From the NCBI GenBank assembly GCA_900754495.1, contig CAAEDC010000004.1, forward strand, positions 1 to 7,932: a DNA stretch of 7,932 nucleotides. The letters run 5' to 3'. This document shows positions 6,175 through 7,932 of this stretch, in pieces. The stretch's first letter is position 1, and each line of letters begins with the position of its first letter. Both the position numbers and the translations under genes were made by a program. This stretch comes from Eggerthellaceae bacterium. Lineage in GTDB: Bacteria; Actinomycetota; Coriobacteriia; Coriobacteriales; Eggerthellaceae. A model generated the notes under the pieces. The model did no database searches. It had not been told where the DNA came from and saw only the letters and a program-made list of their open reading frames with translations.

Positions 6175-6855
6175 CTAGTCCCTCGTCACGCGCGGATACG
6201 GGTTGCCGCAGCACATCTTGCCCTCGGGGCAGGCGCCGCGCACGCATCCCGCGCCGGCGTCGGCGAAGATGAACGGCGCCGTGGGACGGGCGAGCTCGAG
6301 CATGCGGTGCGCGAGGTCGCGGATCTCCCATTGGGCGCGGTTGCAGCAGCGCAGGCTGAAGAAGTGCAACAGCTCGCGGACGTTCATGGTGATGACGATC
6401 TTGCTCTCGCACGCGTTGGGCAGCAGGTAGCGCGCGTCCTCGGCGGGGATGCCCGCGTCGAGCAGCTTCTGGTAGGCGGCCTCGCAGGCGGCGATGGCCT
6501 CGTCGAACACCGCCTCGGTCTCGGGGCTCGCGGCGACGGTCTCGGGCTTGACCACCGAGATGCCGTTCTTGAACTTCACGTAGCGCTGGCTTTGCTGGTT
6601 GTAGCTCGCCAGGCGGTGGCGCACCAGCTGGTGGGTGAGCGCACGCGACACGCCGTCGACGGCGAACGTGTAGCTGGCGTGCTCGAGCGTGGAGAAATGC
6701 CCCGACGCCATGATGGTGGCAAGGACGCTCTTGACGCGCTCCTCGGGCATGGTCTCCATCAGCTCGGAGGCGCCCACCGGCGCGTAGCACAGGCGCGCGG
6801 CCGTGGCGATGGCGCGCTCGGGATCGGGGGTGTGGTACAGCAGCTCGACTTGCAT
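6175..6855 (-). CDS. thyX: FAD-dependent thymidylate synthase ThyX
   Basis: 226-residue flavin-dependent thymidylate synthase. It converts dUMP to dTMP using methylene-tetrahydrofolate as carbon donor and reduced FAD as hydride source, in the cytoplasm. The family motif RHR-X7-S is present as RHR (79-81) and S89 within RHRLASYNQQSQR. The region HFFSLRCCNRAQWEIR (164-179) carries the conserved arginines of the dUMP site. The length is typical for the family. The start is ATG at 6855, with GAGGAG at 6870-6865 and 9 nt spacing; an in-frame extension to 6990 crosses the promoter region and is rejected. The C-terminal tail has four cysteines (C204, C209, C215, C216) in a CPEGKMCCG setting, a possible metal site that I recall from some other anaerobe ThyX proteins. 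It is the first gene of a thyX-DUF1385 operon. No thyA is visible in the window. Confidence 0.95.
   Translation of the reverse strand: MQVELLYHTPDPERAIATAARLCYAPVGASELMETMPEERVKSVLATIMASGHFSTLEHASYTFAVDGVSRALTHQLVRHRLASYNQQSQRYVKFKNGISVVKPETVAASPETEAVFDEAIAACEAAYQKLLDAGIPAEDARYLLPNACESKIVITMNVRELLHFFSLRCCNRAQWEIRDLAHRMLELARPTAPFIFADAGAGCVRGACPEGKMCCGNPYPRVTRD
6179..6184 (-). promoter_or_regulatory. Ribosome binding site of the DUF1385 gene
   Basis: GAGGGA on the minus strand inside the last codons of thyX, 5 nt before the GTG start at 6173. It supports a GTG start and coupling to thyX. Confidence 0.7.
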
Positions 6856-6971
6856 GGCAGATTGCTCCTCATCTGAAAATATGATTCGCACGCAAGGATG
6901 ATACCTCGCGTCGGTTTCCGGTACGCTAGTATGATACGCAATCGTAGGAAACGCGCGCAGGGAGTTCAACC
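6856..6971. promoter_or_regulatory. Divergent promoter region with repeated ATGAT motifs
   Basis: This 116-bp gap separates thyX (minus) from the methyltransferase gene (plus). TATGATTCGCA at 6880-6890 and TATGATACGCA at 6930-6940 differ at one base and start exactly 50 bp apart. A third partial copy, ATGATAC, lies at 6898-6904. On the plus strand TATGAT (6930-6935) could be a -10 box for the methyltransferase; on the minus strand TATCAT at 6936-6931 or 6903-6898 could serve thyX. No convincing -35 accompanies any of them. The motifs may be operators for a shared regulator, or simply overlapping -10 elements. Confidence 0.4.
6865..6870 (-). promoter_or_regulatory. Ribosome binding site of thyX
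   Basis: GAGGAG on the minus strand, 9 nt before the ATG at 6855. It fixes the 226-residue ThyX start, which also matches the family N-terminus (MQVELLYHTPDPERA). Confidence 0.8.
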
Positions 6972-7932
6972 ATGAGCGAAAACTTAACATCGACCGCCGC
7001 AGCCCGTGCCGTCCAGGCGACGCTGCACGGCTCCGACGCGATCGCCTTCCCGAAAGCGGGCGGAGCGTTCTCCCCCCTCCTGACCACGTACGACTGGAAC
7101 GAGGAGTGGAAAGCGCTGCAACGCTCGCGCAAGGCGGCGGACGACGCCTCCTATTGGGACAAGCGCTCCGCGACGTTCGGCACCAAAGACGCGCCGAACC
7201 CCTACGTCGACCGTTTCCTGGAGCTTGCGGGCATCCGCCCCGGCGAGACCGTGTTCGACATGGGCTGCGGCACCGGCGCGCTCACCGTGCCGCTCGCGCG
7301 CGCGGGGCATCGCGTGATCGCCGCCGATTTTTCCGGCGGGATGCTGGGCGTGACGCGCGGGCTGCTGGACGATGCGGGCATCGCGCAGGGAAGCGGGGAG
7401 GCGCCGCGCGACGTCGCGGCGGAAGGCGCCGGATACGTCCGACTCGTGCAGATGAGCTGGGAAGACGATTGGGCGGCCCACGGCATCGGAAGCGACTGCG
7501 TCGACGTGGCGCTCGCCTCGCGGTCGATCGCCACCGCCGACATGCGCGACTCACTGCTGCGCCTGACCGACGTCGCGCGCCGGCGCGTGTGCGTCACGCT
7601 GTCGACCGGATCGTCCCCGCGCTCCGACGACGCGCTGCTGGCCGATCTCGGACTCGTGGGGCGCGCGGGCCGCGACTACCTCTACGCGTTCAACATCCTG
7701 GCGAACGAGGGGCTCTCCCCCGAGGTGTCCTACATCCAAAGCGCGCGCGACGACACGTTCGAGACCTGGGACGACGCCTGGGAAAGCTTCACACGCATGG
7801 TCGACGGCGCGCTGCGCTTCGCGCCCGACGGGACGGCGGGCGCGGCGGAGGAGGCCGAGCGCGCCGCGGCGCACGAGCGCCTGCGCGCATGGCTGGACGA
7901 CAACCTCATCCCCAATCCCGACGCCGGCAAAC
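6972..7932 (+). CDS. Class I SAM-dependent methyltransferase, partial (3' end outside window)
   Basis: 320 codons are visible with no stop, so the gene continues past the window edge. ATG at 6972 follows AGGGAG (6959-6964) with 7 nt spacing. A Rossmann-type methyltransferase fold is indicated by motif I VFDMGCGTGALT (94-105). The acidic residue D119 in VIAADFSGGM is expected to bind the SAM ribose. A further strand-like segment, VDVALASRSIA (177-187), follows. An N-terminal region of about 75 residues (with YDWNEEW and YWDKRSATFG) precedes the fold, and an Ala/Glu-rich helical stretch (288-308) follows it. The cytoplasmic location is inferred from the lack of a signal peptide or membrane span. 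The substrate cannot be told from the sequence. It is divergent from thyX and may share control elements with it, but no functional link is evident. Confidence 0.88.
   Translation, partial: MSENLTSTAAARAVQATLHGSDAIAFPKAGGAFSPLLTTYDWNEEWKALQRSRKAADDASYWDKRSATFGTKDAPNPYVDRFLELAGIRPGETVFDMGCGTGALTVPLARAGHRVIAADFSGGMLGVTRGLLDDAGIAQGSGEAPRDVAAEGAGYVRLVQMSWEDDWAAHGIGSDCVDVALASRSIATADMRDSLLRLTDVARRRVCVTLSTGSSPRSDDALLADLGLVGRAGRDYLYAFNILANEGLSPEVSYIQSARDDTFETWDDAWESFTRMVDGALRFAPDGTAGAAEEAERAAAHERLRAWLDDNLIPNPDAGK

Noticed and set aside
5142..6272. Long plus-strand frame of 376 codons opposite the DUF1385 gene
   Set aside because: The product is a His/Arg/Asp-rich shadow with no domain. The opposite strand carries conserved DUF1385 signatures.
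6856..6990. N-terminal extension of ThyX from 6990
   Set aside because: It would overlap the divergent methyltransferase start and the promoter region. ATG 6855 has a good ribosome binding site and gives the family-typical length.

Overview
The window is GC-rich and densely coding. It looks like chromosome from a high-GC Gram-positive bacterium. The combination of separate cydD and cydC genes, a flavin-dependent thymidylate synthase (ThyX) and a DUF1385/YqhQ membrane protein fits an anaerobic actinobacterium of the Coriobacteriia (Eggerthella/Gordonibacter-like). That placement is inference from gene content and composition; nothing in the sequence names the organism.

Layout, left to right. 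Positions 1-351 hold no convincing gene. They contain a 55-base pure pyrimidine tract with six 8-bp tandem repeats, a lower-GC stretch with a small dyad, and a degenerate 20-bp tandem repeat that runs into the end of cydC. Positions 352-4190 (minus strand) are a two-gene operon, cydD then cydC, joined by an ATGA stop/start overlap. They encode the two halves of a heterodimeric ABC exporter of the CydDC type, which supports cytochrome bd assembly. Positions 4191-4498 are a divergent control region. Positions 4499-4969 (plus) encode a small membrane-anchored protein of unknown function. Positions 4989-6855 (minus) are a second operon, thyX followed 1 nt later by a DUF1385 gene. Positions 6856-6971 are a short divergent promoter region with repeated ATGAT-containing motifs. 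From 6972 to the right edge (plus) runs an incomplete SAM-dependent methyltransferase gene.

The most unusual feature is inside cydD. The linker between its membrane domain and its ATPase domain is roughly 90-100 residues longer than I recall for E. coli CydD. The DNA of that linker (about 2945-3255) is a mosaic of inverted repeats: a cloverleaf-like palindrome, a perfect 12-bp hairpin, an AT-rich island and a perfect 8-bp hairpin. This looks like a palindromic repeat element inserted in frame into a protein gene. Two of its hairpins carry exceptionally stable RNA tetraloops (UUCG and GCAA), and both are on the strand antisense to cydD.

Starts for cydD, cydC, thyX and the DUF1385 gene were chosen from Shine-Dalgarno sequences and domain limits. 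For cydD, cydC and thyX this gives proteins clearly shorter than the longest open frames.
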